Positions 45,830-55,296 of a DNA stretch of 64,000 bases are shown here, in pieces. How positions within the stretch are numbered: position 1 is the stretch's first letter; each line of letters starts with the position of its first letter. A model generated the notes under the pieces. It saw only the letters and a program-made list of their open reading frames with translations. It made no database searches and was not told the DNA's origin. Location of the stretch: the NCBI RefSeq assembly GCF_910592395.1, contig NC_088317.1:9612001-9676000 (forward strand). Reading direction: 5' to 3'. The stretch is from Lineus longissimus (lineage: Eukaryota > Nemertea > Pilidiophora > Heteronemertea > Lineidae). A program made the translations under genes and the position numbers.

Positions 45830-45970
45830 CGAGGTCTTGATTTCTTTATTAGTAGATATCCTTCTATGAAATGAGGGTGCAGGCTCCGTTTCCCCATCAC
45901 TTTCCGAGGATTCGTCTGGTGAGGTGATTTTAATATGGTCATCCCTTCGTATATTCCAACCAGACGCCAT
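45830..45970 (-). CDS. Candidate first coding exon of a host gene
   Basis: Minus-strand ATG at 45970 in a strong start context (AAGATGGCG), then 47 codons (MASGWNIRRDDHIKITS, then an acidic Ser/Glu-rich stretch and FHRRISTNKEIKTS). It ends exactly at a consensus 5' splice site, CG|GTGAGT (45824-45831). Composition is that of a soluble or regulatory N-terminus; no domain is recognised. The phase after the exon is 0. Together with the terminal-exon candidate near 33 kb it suggests a minus-strand gene whose intron(s) hold the elements between them. Transcript evidence is needed. Confidence 0.5.
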
Positions 45971-46721
45971 CTTGCAGTTGTTATCAGTTTAGTTGATGAA
46001 CTCACCGCTGAATAGGGGAGATAGGTATACAGTGTAGCGTGCTTGGTTACCGACGCTGCATCGTCTTATAGATGAGAATAGACTCGTCCAGTGTTCTGCC
46101 TGCGTCGCCCTCATTCATTTGTGAAATACGAACATTTTTATTTCTCTCAAGTGACTTCACAATCAGAATCGACTGTGTTGCTGTAGTAGGCTTAGCCCCT
46201 ATATACAGATATATGCTTGAACTAAATAGAAGGCCTGTTTTCGTTTTTTAAACGATCCCTCCTAAATGAGCTTGGGGCAAAATTAGGTCTATGCTAATGC
46301 CCGGGGCAACTGCAGGTACATATGTATTACAGTAAAATCACCTGTTATTGGTGGTGCTCAGAATAGCATTCCGCGATGATGAGGTTACTGCAGCTGCAGC
46401 CCTCTATTTCCCCATCGCTGAATTACAGGCAATGTCGGACAAACATGCGGCTTCGTAATGGATTCAGGCTTTCTAACTAGGGCAGTTGGATTCAATCTGG
46501 CACATGTCCGAGTGTTGGAAATACTACATAATTGTTCTGCATATTTCTCTCTCTGACTCTATGGTATCATTCATGCTAAAAACAATGCAGGGTCAAAGAT
46601 AATTGACTTTGAAATAAGCTCAAATGCGTAGAAATAAGTGTCGATGTCCGACTGTCACAGTACGTGACTTAAGATTAAAAGACATTTTTACTCAGCATAG
46701 ATTCATTGTTTCGTGACTTAA
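45971..46721 (-). promoter_or_regulatory. Possible promoter and 5' UTR region of the host gene
   Basis: Sequence upstream of the candidate first exon. No TATA box at a convincing position and no CpG-island-like block stood out. Listed for position only. Confidence 0.2.
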
Positions 46722-47022
46722 AGCGAACTGGAACCGCCGAGCGATTTATTCAACTTTTCGACTTTCACCGCCCGAGAAAGTCGAGTTCAGATTTGTAGCT
46801 CCGCCCCCAGTGCCCGAGCATGCGCAGTTCAATTTGTTATTATTGAGAATCATGTGAGAATCACGTGAGTCATGCGATCTTTCGTAGTAAATTCCATAGT
46901 AGTGACGTCACTGAATGATTGACAGCTAGGCGCCATGTTTCATTCATGCCTCGTTCTGATCACCCGATACGCGGGAAATGAAAACGAGGTCATACGAACT
47001 GGCTTGGCGGTTCCAGTTCGCT
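46722..47022. mobile_element. TTAA-flanked MITE, 301 bp
   Basis: Ends AGCGAACTGGAACCGCC and complement, flanked by TTAA at 46718-46721 and 47023-47026. The interior includes two ATCA(C/T)GTGAG-like words. Same target preference as the elements at 13306 and 21708 but with different ends. Confidence 0.8.
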
Positions 47023-47084
47023 TTAAAGGCCAAGGTGCACGCGCCTTTGCTTTAAATTGGTACATACACTGTATCATAAAAACT

Positions 47085-47160
47085 ATATGGGGAACAAAGG
47101 TACCTCTTGGAGGAAGATAGGTACCTCTTGGGGGAACATAGGTACCGGGGAACATAGGGA
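47085..47160. repeat. Short tandem repeat with GGTACC
   Basis: GGTACCTCTTGG-GGAA-ATA occurs about three times. Confidence 0.6.
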
Positions 47161-47476
47161 TGACCCGCTCAGAATTGTAGTAGGCCTTAGTTTTGAAGGT
47201 ATTTGAGGCCCAGGATGGGGAGTGGGTAATAGCCGATTATGTGTCAGCAAAGGTACTTATTTTCAACTGCTGAACAGTGATTGTAAAGAAAGCTCGTTGG
47301 TGTAGTTGAGACTGAGATGTGATCACAGGGCAGACAGAGTGGCGACAGAGTGACACGAATTGATAAGAGGAAGTTTTATCTCTACTAACAGTAGACTTGC
47401 GTTTATTTGAACAGCATTATGATTCTCAATCAAATTCGTCATCTGATCCATTGTCCCGAAATACTATAGTATATCA

Positions 47477-47572
47477 TCTTCAACTCTTCCTCATCTTCAA
47501 CTCTTCCTCATCTTCAACTCTTCCTCATCTTCAACTCTTCCTCATCTTCAACTCTTCCTCATCTTCAACTGG
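47477..47572. repeat. 18-bp tandem repeat, about five copies
   Basis: CTCTTCCTCATCTTCAA repeated with an 18-bp period. A multiple of three, hence open frames on either strand; on the minus strand it would encode Glu/Asp-rich repeats. No gene context. Confidence 0.8.
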
Positions 47573-47689
47573 TGGTCGAGGATACTGAAGGTTAGCAATG
47601 TTGTGGAATTGACCATTTTCATATGGTGTTAATCCAGCCACCTGGAAGGCCTTTGCTGCTGATGCTGGAAGGATACCTATGGTGGTTGG

Positions 47690-47983
47690 ATATCACCGAG
47701 AAAAGGTGAAAAGACTTCATGCAGCCAATGCTGCAGTGTGTCTCTATTCTCCCACACCGTCCGTGATGACGTCACGCGTACATTCTCAGGAATATTCTGA
47801 AGACCCCTTATCTGCCTGATGAATCCCGGCTCTGAAAACATATGCTGGCATTTTTTCGCCGTTACTGCCTATCGTAAGAGCAACAGTACATCCTAGTTTA
47901 GGGTTTCCGAGTGACGTTCTAATGTTAATATTCCTTTCTCCGCGGGTAGCTGCAGTGTATAACGGCGGGAAGTCCAATTGCAT
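47690..47983 (-). pseudogene. pogo/jerky-like DDE transposase fragment
   Basis: The minus-strand frame from 47983 reads RGERNINIRTSLGNPKLGCT, then VALTIGSNGEKMPAYV. That is the pattern of the strand region between the first and second catalytic residues of DDE_1 (pogo, Tigger, jerky) transposases. After a frameshift near 47790 the neighbouring frame reads IPENVRVTSSRTVWENRDTL, the next expected block. The rest is absent. A relic of a Tc1/mariner-superfamily pogo-like element. Confidence 0.5.
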
Positions 47984-48956
47984 GAAGGTTTGAATCGTTC
48001 ATGTTGTACAAAGAATTAACTTCGTTTTGTATGGCGCGGAAGCGATCATTATTCTAATAAAGTGTTCAGTACTTGTCGCCTTTCGTGATTTGTGTTTAAC
48101 ACAAATCGTTTCCCCGACTGCCTGACCAATTACAGGCCCAGCCGAGCATCACGTGATCGACGAGTGGGCGTTTCTGATATCAATTTGTGTTCAACACTTT
48201 TCATATAAGAGATTAAGCATGCCTTCGTTCAGTTTAATAGGGGCGGTTCCTAATCAGTCACGAGGCTTTGTCTTACACTTGTTTAAACCACTCATAGACC
48301 TCACTGACGCAAAACTTCGGCAAGCATGGCAAGTTCTGAGTTGATAGGACGGATGGATCTTTAATCATACGGTAATGGATACGGGGATGGATAAAACATG
48401 TCTGAAAGGAAAGAGGATGTGTTCTGTTGTGTTGCTGCAAGGCCAATAGGCTAAAAAAACAGTTGAGGAGTTCAGATGTAAAAGCCACTAAATCCCCTTG
48501 AGGTCTTTTTGAGGAAATGCAACTTTTCTGCCATGACTAATGTAATGGTTATGGCAATAAAAGTGAATCTATTAACATGATTTACAACGGGATCTTGCGG
48601 TTTTGCATTGAAACGTATTCCACCTTAACTACAGTTACTTTCTGGTGGATGTGGATCAGGAGTCCAACACAAGCTAATGTTTCTAAATGTTAGTTGTGAC
48701 AACAGACACCAACCCTCGCCAAGCGCGTGATGATGGAATAAAACCTCCCCATATTAAACACCTTAAAAAAAGTAAGCCCCCCCCCACCAGAAATTTGTTA
48801 ATAATTATATAACAACTGATCGTAAAGGATCATATAGGAATGTCCATTGAATGAGGGCAATTTGAATGGCAAAAAGTAAGATATCACATGACCAACAGGC
48901 TTGTTTGTTTCACAGATTGTTGATAAGACACCCTGGTATATTTGTGGATAGAGACA
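47984..48956. other. Non-coding stretch, no feature recognised
   Basis: Contains a poly-C run near 48779-48789. No convincing coding sequence. The junction with the Polinton may lie at the end of this stretch. Confidence 0.4.
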
Positions 48957-49256
48957 TTGAACGACTGACTACAGTCACAATCAAATCAACTCACACATGA
49001 GACGTCTAGTGGTTTTGACCACAGTCGACACATCTCATTTGAAGATATCAAAAGATTGAGTTCAGTCACAACGGAATAAACTTACACATGAGGTGTGTAG
49101 TGGTTTTGGCCAAAATGGACACATCTCATTTGAAGACATCAAACGATTGACTTCAGTCACAACCACATCAACTTACACCTGAGACGTCTAGTGGTTTTGG
49201 TCAAAGTGGACCCATCTCATATGAAGACAACAAATGATTGACTTCAGTAACAACCA
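48957..49256. repeat. Tandem repeat of about 91 bp, just over three copies
   Basis: GACTTCAGTCACAAC recurs near 48967, 49058, 49149 and 49239, with GAGACGTCTAGTGGTTTTG and ACACATCTCATTTGAAGA in each unit. It lies close to the presumed left end of the Polinton. Polinton inverted repeats can contain tandem repeats, so it may belong to the element. Confidence 0.75.
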
Positions 49257-49572
49257 GAAAGTGTAAAAAGCGTTGGTAGGAACGTAGGTAATTCTAAGCT
49301 ATTTTGACCAAAAGCCCTTACAGGGCTTTTGCCCCAAATAAGCCTACAACCCCAAAGAACCAATCCACCACAATACACACTTTCTATCATTCTTCAGTGA
49401 AGCGTTGCAATGAAAATGGTTCATTCATGAGATTCTCAGTGAAGCGTTGCAATGAAATGGTCAGTGAAATGGTGAGGGAATACTAGAGCTCAATGGGTTA
49501 TTCCATTAAAATAAATGGCCTTTTTACTGTCTTCATTAACCAAAATTCAAGGAAAAAATTCAAGTAAATTAA
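49257..49572. other. Presumed left end region of the Polinton
   Basis: Holds a perfect hairpin AAAAGCCCT-TAC-AGGGCTTTT (49311-49331) and a direct repeat AGTGAAGCGTTGCAATGAAA (about 49397 and 49437). The exact terminus cannot be set because the matching right inverted repeat is outside the window. Confidence 0.45.
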
Positions 49573-50964
49573 ATGTATTATCCAATAGCAAATCAACATA
49601 AAAGTAAATTCACCTATGACTTCTTTAATTTAGAAGTAACTGTTAATACTAACAATTACTTCCGCCTACAAGAAACTAAGATAACACCTGGGTTTTTGAG
49701 CCTGAAAAATAAGAAAGACTGTCTGCGACTGGAAAAGAATCCATTATCGTTTTATCAGAACCAATTTAACATGGCTGTTTGGTTTGCTACAACAGGTTGT
49801 GGTATTTCAATAGACGATCACTTGAATCACAGTGACCCATTGTTAAGGTCAATTTACAGGTTTCATGTTTACTATCAAATATTGAAGATCATGAAGAATC
49901 TAGAGATACCAATTCCAGGTGAAAGTGATTTTAATGAGACAAACAATAACATTAACCGTAGGAAACTAGGAGGGTTATTGAGTGAATTTGGTTTAAAAGA
50001 CGAATATGATTTCTCGGTGTTTGAAAATAACGGTGGTTGGAGGTCATGGAGTGGACCGGATTACAACCCGAACATAACTGATCCCGGATATTACATCAAT
50101 GATTCTAAAATAAATTTCTTCCTCATGCAAGTTCAAGAAAATAGAATGCCACCGATGTTCAGTAAAGACTGGGATGCTGGAATGGCTAATTTCAAATATC
50201 CAGATATTTTCATCAAGGATCATGTCAGGAGACACAAGAATGTATTTGATGTAATTACACAAAATGAATGTCAAACCTATCAACAATTCATGATATTTAA
50301 ATCAAATGGTTTCTCTAATCCTGGAATAGAGAGGTTGAATGATACAATAAGAACATATGTTTACTGTATTCTGGGTGCTCAGGCGTTGACCAGAACACCA
50401 ATAATTGGAGTACCGGGTACAGAATTGGATGCACAGAAGGAATTTAACAAACTATTAAAGGACTCGATTAATCAACATCCTGATATTCCCACTTCAATTC
50501 AAAGATACCAAAAAGCAGTGAGTGACACTCATACAAGACTAGATTATGTAATAGCACCAGGATTGTATGTCATAGGATCAAATATGGTACTCGTTATTGG
50601 TAAGCTGGATAACTACAATAATAACATTTTAATAGCACCAAAAAATGCTAAACCCGGTAAGAATGACATTAACCACAAAAAGACCTTACCACCACCACTG
50701 ATGGAAGGAAATAGTTCTAAGAAAATAAGAGTTAAGAGTAGCGTTGGTACTGTCAAGACGGACTTCGTCCTGAGAGCAAAGCTCGAGACCAGTCATAAAC
50801 CAAAGAGTAATGTTGATACACCAAAAACAACTGAAACCTCAAAGAATACTCCTACTACTACTAAACTTGACACCAAAGTTGAGAAGGTGGATGATACTCA
50901 TGAAACAATTAAATTCATGCTTTACTCAGTTGTTGGTACATTGATTGTTTTTATGGTTAGATAA
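49573..50964 (+). CDS. Polinton protein with C-terminal membrane anchor (463 aa)
   Basis: First gene of the element; the ATG is in the context ATTAAATG. The N-terminal 350 residues have the composition of a folded structural protein, with a striking conserved-looking block FYQNQFNMAVWFATTGCGI (about residues 59-78) and FHVYYQILK (about 97). I recall similar blocks in uncharacterised Polinton proteins but cannot name the function; a virion protein is likely. The last 18 residues (FMLYSVVGTLIVFMV) form a membrane segment after a Thr/Lys-rich linker (370-440). A hairpin unit at 50759-50786 is read in frame as DFVLRAKLE in that linker. Confidence 0.6.
   Translation: MYYPIANQHKSKFTYDFFNLEVTVNTNNYFRLQETKITPGFLSLKNKKDCLRLEKNPLSFYQNQFNMAVWFATTGCGISIDDHLNHSDPLLRSIYRFHVYYQILKIMKNLEIPIPGESDFNETNNNINRRKLGGLLSEFGLKDEYDFSVFENNGGWRSWSGPDYNPNITDPGYYINDSKINFFLMQVQENRMPPMFSKDWDAGMANFKYPDIFIKDHVRRHKNVFDVITQNECQTYQQFMIFKSNGFSNPGIERLNDTIRTYVYCILGAQALTRTPIIGVPGTELDAQKEFNKLLKDSINQHPDIPTSIQRYQKAVSDTHTRLDYVIAPGLYVIGSNMVLVIGKLDNYNNNILIAPKNAKPGKNDINHKKTLPPPLMEGNSSKKIRVKSSVGTVKTDFVLRAKLETSHKPKSNVDTPKTTETSKNTPTTTKLDTKVEKVDDTHETIKFMLYSVVGTLIVFMVR
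50759..50786 (+). repeat. Double-hairpin unit 1
   Basis: GGAC-TTC-GTCC, TGA, GAGC-AAA-GCTC. Read in frame as DFVLRAKLE, a frame in which the TGA of the spacer is not a codon. Located in the low-complexity linker of the 463-residue protein. Confidence 0.9.
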
Positions 50965-50974
50965 ATAAGTAATT

Positions 50975-52621
50975 ATGGCTGAAGGAGGTGAAAATTATGA
51001 AATGAGTGAATACTATCCACATTACAATCCTGATTACGATCCTGATTACGAACCTGATTACAAACCTGAGGATTATGTTGATATCTTTGATATTAATAAA
51101 AAGTTTAAAGATGATCGCGCAAGATACAACACAGGAGGTGAAGATTATGCTGATATCTTTGGTTTTAATAAAAAGCCTCGAGATTATGACACAAAATACA
51201 ACACAGGAGGTGAAAATCTTACTACTGAAACTTCATTCACTAAAACTCCAGAAAGGCCAGGCACAACATACAACACATGAGGTGAAAATCTTACTGATGA
51301 AACTTCATTCACTACAACTCCAGAAAGAGTAAGAGGTATTGTCCCTGAATTGATGGAAAAGGAGTCATTTCTAGATGATAAAGAGGATAAACTTGATACA
51401 GCATTGAAAAAAAGTGGTAAATGGAAATATGACCCTAACAAACTAAGTAAACTAGCAACACGTATTTATTTGCACAACGAGGAACCTTACTTCTTTCCTA
51501 CAAAAGGAGAATTAGCAAACTTTACAGAACAACAAAAGAACAATATGAATAAAATTCCTAATCCTAATGGAGGGAATGCCTTTATCATTCCTTTAATTAA
51601 ATCAGATGGTAAATTCCTTTCTGAAGGCACATTAAAGACTAAGTTTGGTACTAGATTTGCTAACATGATTAGAGGTATGATTGCACCTGACCCACCAGTA
51701 AGGGAACCTACATTAGTAACCCCTGAAACACAGGCAGTAATTAATGAGGTATACAGTTCAAACAAACCAATAGATAAACTGATAGATTCTAATGATGATG
51801 AACTTAAATCACTGGGTTTTACTGAATATGCCTTGAGAGAACTTAGAGGGTTAAAACAGGCTGGTGATGATCTAGCTGCAGTAAAGAGGGATAAGGACAT
51901 GCAAATAGAAAGCCTAGAAGAAGAACTTCATAATTTAACAAGAGACTATGTAAAGTCAGATAAAGAAGATACTAAAGATAAAGGAGAGTTGAAAAAGCAA
52001 ATAGATGAACTAAATGACAAATTGTATGAGGAACAGTCAAAGGTATGGAGGTTAGACAATGACAGGGAGTCACAAACTAGAAGAATTAAACGTTTAATTG
52101 TTGATGTTCTAAAGAAACCAGATTCAACTATTCCTCTGAAGGACAGAATAAAGTTACTTTTTAAGACGTATGGTGTAACTATTAGCGCCATAATAACAGC
52201 TGTTGTAATGACATTTACAACTCTAGGTCTCAGTATCAGTAGTGCTTTAAGTGGTGCCACTAAATCTGTAAAACCATCTCCAGGACCAGACCCAACTCCA
52301 GGACCAGACCCAACTCCAGGACCTACACCAGAACCTGGACCAGGACCAAAACCATCAATACCAGATAAAGTAAAAGAAGGTCTCAAGAAGTTTGCTGAAT
52401 GGCTAAAAGAACTAGCCAAGAAATCAGCTGCGGCTTTACCGGGAATCATCGGTTCTATCGTATCATTTCTCCTGAAAACAATTGGTGCAGTTGTTGGCTT
52501 TCTAGCTGAACATCTGATCATAGCAGTTATTGCTATTGTGAGCTCCATAATCTATGGTTTAATAGAGGGTGTTAAAGCCTTAAAATCACGTAAAACAGTA
52601 AAAAAACATAAAAGGTCTTAG
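50975..52621 (+). pseudogene. 24-residue-repeat / coiled-coil / membrane protein, one stop
   Basis: The frame opens at the ATG 50975, 10 bp after the previous gene, and continues to 52621 with a single TGA at 51278-51280. The listed downstream Met at 51350 is in the same frame (375 bp). N-terminus: PDYDPDYEPDY repeats, then three 72-bp repeats each starting YNT(G)GE. In the third the Gly codon GGA has become TGA. Further on: a globular part, a charged coiled coil (about 51880-52080), a first membrane segment (about 52180-52240), a Pro-Gly-rich linker (52276-52360) and a C-terminal hydrophobic region (about 52430-52570) with a basic tail. Possibly a virion membrane or fibre-like protein; function unknown. 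Confidence 0.6.
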
Positions 52622-52668
52622 GTGAACTTCTATCAAAACAATGTTTAAAAAATAATTATCATGTAAAT

Positions 52669-53808
52669 ATGAATAAATACATCTCATTTAAAGATTATTA
52701 TTCTAGTGAGTGGAACAATGAGAATCTTAAAGGATACATTCGTCCTAGGGTTATGGATCGAGCAGAGCTCTCAGGACGAAGTCCGACTAGGACAAAGTCC
52801 AGAGAGCAAAGCTCGACTCGAGCAGAGCTCTCAGGACGAAGTCTGACTGAGACAGGCAAAGTAGTCCTGCCAAGAATGAAAGAATATGACGTCAGTACCA
52901 ACACTAATGCTCAATTCTGCCGTAATTGTAAAAGGTGGACACTTTTTGAGTATCAAAAAAACTTGAATTCAGCAAGGTACGCAGCTAAAACTGTGAAGTA
53001 TCAATTCTGCACCAATTGCAATTCGACTACTTACGATGATGATTTTAAAACTCTTGAGATCAATATTGACAACAAGACACGTTACTTAGACAGTGTTCTA
53101 AGGAAACTTGGATGGAGTCGGCTGTCCGAATCGGCAGTTAAGTATTTAAAGGACTTTGTGGAAGGGTATTTACAGTGCTACTTTTCAAGTCACAGAAAAT
53201 GTCTTAGTAAGCAGAGATATGAAAGTACTCTTCAGTCAGCCCTAAAAATGGGTATTAACACTCTTCCCTCTAAGTTATGTAACCAAGGGTTACATGGTGA
53301 AGCCATGCTTTTTAAATTTCACTGTGGGGAATATGATTGGTTTCTTGCCATTGAATTTATTAACAGGGCAATTGGTAAACCGCAATTAAACGATGAGAAT
53401 ATCACTGACCTTAGACTAGTTTACTATGCTTTCCTTAGATTTCTGCATTACTGTGGTGTCAAGGTCACCATTAACTACAAGGTATTTTTACACCAAGCCT
53501 TTAAAACGCTGAAAATTGATTATGTAATATTTACACCTTTTTTAACCAACAAGGAGCGAGTAAATGATTTGGAGAGATTATGGTATGATTTCACTCAAAG
53601 TATTTTCTTCCAGAATTACAAGGTTGAGAAGGAATATGACCAGGATATTGACAAGCAGTTTGACGTTTTACTGAGTGCCAGTGCAGGTCGAGACATTAAC
53701 TGCATCAGTAATATTAAGTTTACACCAGCCGGACTTCGTCCTGAAAGCACAGCTCGAGCCGGACTTCGTCCTGAGAGCATAGCTCGAGCTAGTGTTAAGA
53801 TGCAATAA
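52669..53808 (+). CDS. Zinc-ribbon protein (379 aa), possible transcription factor
   Basis: ATG in GTAAATATG, 47 bp after the previous gene. Two CxxC pairs, CRNC and CTNC (about residues 84 and 109), form a zinc ribbon, followed by about 230 residues that look all-helical. Zinc ribbon followed by a helical domain recalls TFIIB-like factors of large DNA viruses, but no TFIIB-specific motif was recognised, so this is a guess. Three hairpin units lie before the zinc ribbon (residues about 30-60) and two at the C-terminus (GLRPES-ARA twice), all in frame. The core between them is uninterrupted. Confidence 0.5.
   Translation: MNKYISFKDYYSSEWNNENLKGYIRPRVMDRAELSGRSPTRTKSREQSSTRAELSGRSLTETGKVVLPRMKEYDVSTNTNAQFCRNCKRWTLFEYQKNLNSARYAAKTVKYQFCTNCNSTTYDDDFKTLEINIDNKTRYLDSVLRKLGWSRLSESAVKYLKDFVEGYLQCYFSSHRKCLSKQRYESTLQSALKMGINTLPSKLCNQGLHGEAMLFKFHCGEYDWFLAIEFINRAIGKPQLNDENITDLRLVYYAFLRFLHYCGVKVTINYKVFLHQAFKTLKIDYVIFTPFLTNKERVNDLERLWYDFTQSIFFQNYKVEKEYDQDIDKQFDVLLSASAGRDINCISNIKFTPAGLRPESTARAGLRPESIARASVKMQ
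52758..52846 (+). repeat. Double-hairpin units 2-4, two direct and one inverted
   Basis: Units at 52758-52786 (GAGC-AGA-GCTC, GGAC-GAA-GTCC), 52789-52816 inverted (GGAC-AAA-GTCC, AGA, GAGC-AAA-GCTC) and 52818-52846. Encoded RAELSGRSPT, RTKSREQSST and RAELSGRSLT. The inverted unit has AGA instead of TGA in the spacer, keeping the frame open. Confidence 0.92.
53730..53788 (+). repeat. Double-hairpin units 5-6, tandem
   Basis: Two units with a 30-bp period, encoding AGLRPESTAR and AGLRPESIAR at the C-terminus of the zinc-ribbon protein. Loops TTC and ACA/ATA. Confidence 0.9.
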
Positions 53809-53859
53809 AGTTGTGAAAACAGCATTTTGCACTTAACAGTCATTTTTCCATAATTTTAA

Positions 53860-54681
53860 ATGAATAATCAGCAAATGAATAGTCAGACATCTGCAGTGAT
53901 TGAACAACAGATGAAACAGATTGGTGTTATGAGTCCTGAGAGCTTAGCTCGAGTTGGGGCTTCTAACCAACAGAACACTGGTAGTTACCAACAAAACAGA
54001 ACTAACTTTCAACAGAACTGCTCTACAAATCAACAAGTTTCAAACAAGCAGTTGAATAGTTCAAATTTAGTTAATCCTAGTCAAGGAATAGTTAATCCCA
54101 GTCAAGGAATAGTCAATTCTAGTTGCCAACTAGGATCAACCAGCAATCAACAAAATTTGAACTATTTGACTGATAGTGGCCTTAAAGCCAAACAAGACTT
54201 AGAGATTCTAGTTGCAACTGGTAAAAGCAAGGATTTCCTTAATAAACAAATAACTTTTAATGACTTAGATAATATGACTGAAAAAGAAATCTTAAAACAT
54301 CATAGAATGTATGAAACAAAGATGGCTGCCAGACTTAATGATTCTTTGGGTAAGACAGTAATTAAAGCTTACACTAAATTATCAAGGTGGTTATTACCAA
54401 TAGATGATGAAGATAATCTTTATCATGATCTTAGAAATGATTATTTGATAACTAACGAGTTGGATAAATGGCTTGGATGGTTGAGTTTGAGAATGGGTCC
54501 ATTAACTGCACTTGCTTCAACAACACTTATTACTTTAGGTCATTGTCATGAGGAATCATCTATGAATACATCGAGTATGACTGCATCAAATATGAATACA
54601 CCAAATATGACTGTCTCTGAATGTGACAAACCAATAGATGAAAGTCTAGATATCACAGGTAGTTATGATAAAGAAGACTAA
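53860..54681 (+). CDS. Gln/Asn-rich protein (273 aa), unknown function
   Basis: ATG in TTTAAATG, 51 bp after the previous gene. Residues 1-100 are Gln/Asn/Ser-rich with two NPSQGIV repeats; residues 100-235 are helical and more conserved-looking (LTDSGLKAKQDLEILV, then WLGWLSLRMGPL); the tail is Met/Thr/Ser-rich. A partial hairpin unit encodes MSPESLARVG near residue 26. Low-complexity N-terminus and compact helical core would suit a scaffold or core protein, but nothing identifies it. Confidence 0.5.
   Translation: MNNQQMNSQTSAVIEQQMKQIGVMSPESLARVGASNQQNTGSYQQNRTNFQQNCSTNQQVSNKQLNSSNLVNPSQGIVNPSQGIVNSSCQLGSTSNQQNLNYLTDSGLKAKQDLEILVATGKSKDFLNKQITFNDLDNMTEKEILKHHRMYETKMAARLNDSLGKTVIKAYTKLSRWLLPIDDEDNLYHDLRNDYLITNELDKWLGWLSLRMGPLTALASTTLITLGHCHEESSMNTSSMTASNMNTPNMTVSECDKPIDESLDITGSYDKED
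53932..53953 (+). repeat. Double-hairpin unit 7, partial
   Basis: GTCC, TGA, GAGC-TTA-GCTC; the first arm of the GGAC hairpin is missing. Encodes SPESLAR. Confidence 0.75.
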
Positions 54682-54729
54682 ATTAACCTGGTTATGAGAA
54701 CATAGTTCGAATTAATTTGAGCAAGATAA

Positions 54730-55296
54730 ATGGAACTTGAAACTGTAACTGATACTACTCGAGATATGCTCTCAGGACAAAGTCCGACTAGGACTACGTC
54801 CAGAGAACAAAGTTCGACTAAAGTTTCAGTGTCTAAGAAACCTCGATCAGAGAAACAATTAGCATGGTCTAGAGAACTGGGTAGAAGATCTAAGGAATTT
54901 AAGAGGATAAAAAAGGATAAGACGACATTTAAAGTACAGGACTCCTCACCAAACAACAGAGTTGTGGAAAAGGAGGAAGAAGAATTAGAGGAAGAAGAAC
55001 CACAATCTCAAAATACTGATGTATCACTGCGTGAATCTAGTAGTAATACCTATGTCTATGTACTAGGTTTAGGTGCCGTTATTTTAGCAGCATTCATTAT
55101 GTTTAAGAAACTTCCTAAAAAAGTAAGTAAAGAGCAGCGATCAGGCTTGAATCGAGCTATGCTCTCTGGACAAAGTCCTAATCGAGCTATGCTCTCAGGA
55201 CAAAGTCCGAATGAAGCAGTCATGAAGGGATCAATTAGCCCTCTTGTTAAACCTGTAGTTAAAGAGAAGAAATGTACTATTCCTTTAATGGAATGA
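54730..55296 (+). CDS. Small basic single-pass membrane protein (188 aa)
   Basis: ATG in GATAAATG, 48 bp after the previous gene. A basic block (KKPRSEKQLAWSRELGRRSK, about residues 37-56) is followed by an acidic stretch and a membrane segment (YVYVLGLGAVILAAFIMF, about 103-120) with a basic stop-transfer KKLPKK. Two hairpin units lie near the N-terminus and two in the C-terminal tail. The 3' end overlaps the convergent gene by 20 bp. Small basic membrane proteins are common in Polintons; the role is not known. Confidence 0.6.
   Translation: MELETVTDTTRDMLSGQSPTRTTSREQSSTKVSVSKKPRSEKQLAWSRELGRRSKEFKRIKKDKTTFKVQDSSPNNRVVEKEEEELEEEEPQSQNTDVSLRESSSNTYVYVLGLGAVILAAFIMFKKLPKKVSKEQRSGLNRAMLSGQSPNRAMLSGQSPNEAVMKGSISPLVKPVVKEKKCTIPLME
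54759..54817 (+). repeat. Double-hairpin units 8-9, inverted pair
   Basis: 54759-54787 (GAG-ATAT-GCTC variant, GGAC-AAA-GTCC) encodes RDMLSGQSPT. 54790-54817 (GGAC-TAC-GTCC, AGA, GAAC-AAA-GTTC) encodes RTTSREQSST. In the second the GC pair of the stem has become AT on both arms and the spacer is AGA. Confidence 0.9.
55152..55210 (+). repeat. Double-hairpin units 10-11, tandem
   Basis: Two direct units with a 30-bp period, GAGC-TAT-GCTC then GGAC-AAA-GTCC, encoding NRAMLSGQSP twice in the cytoplasmic-type tail of the membrane protein. Confidence 0.92.
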
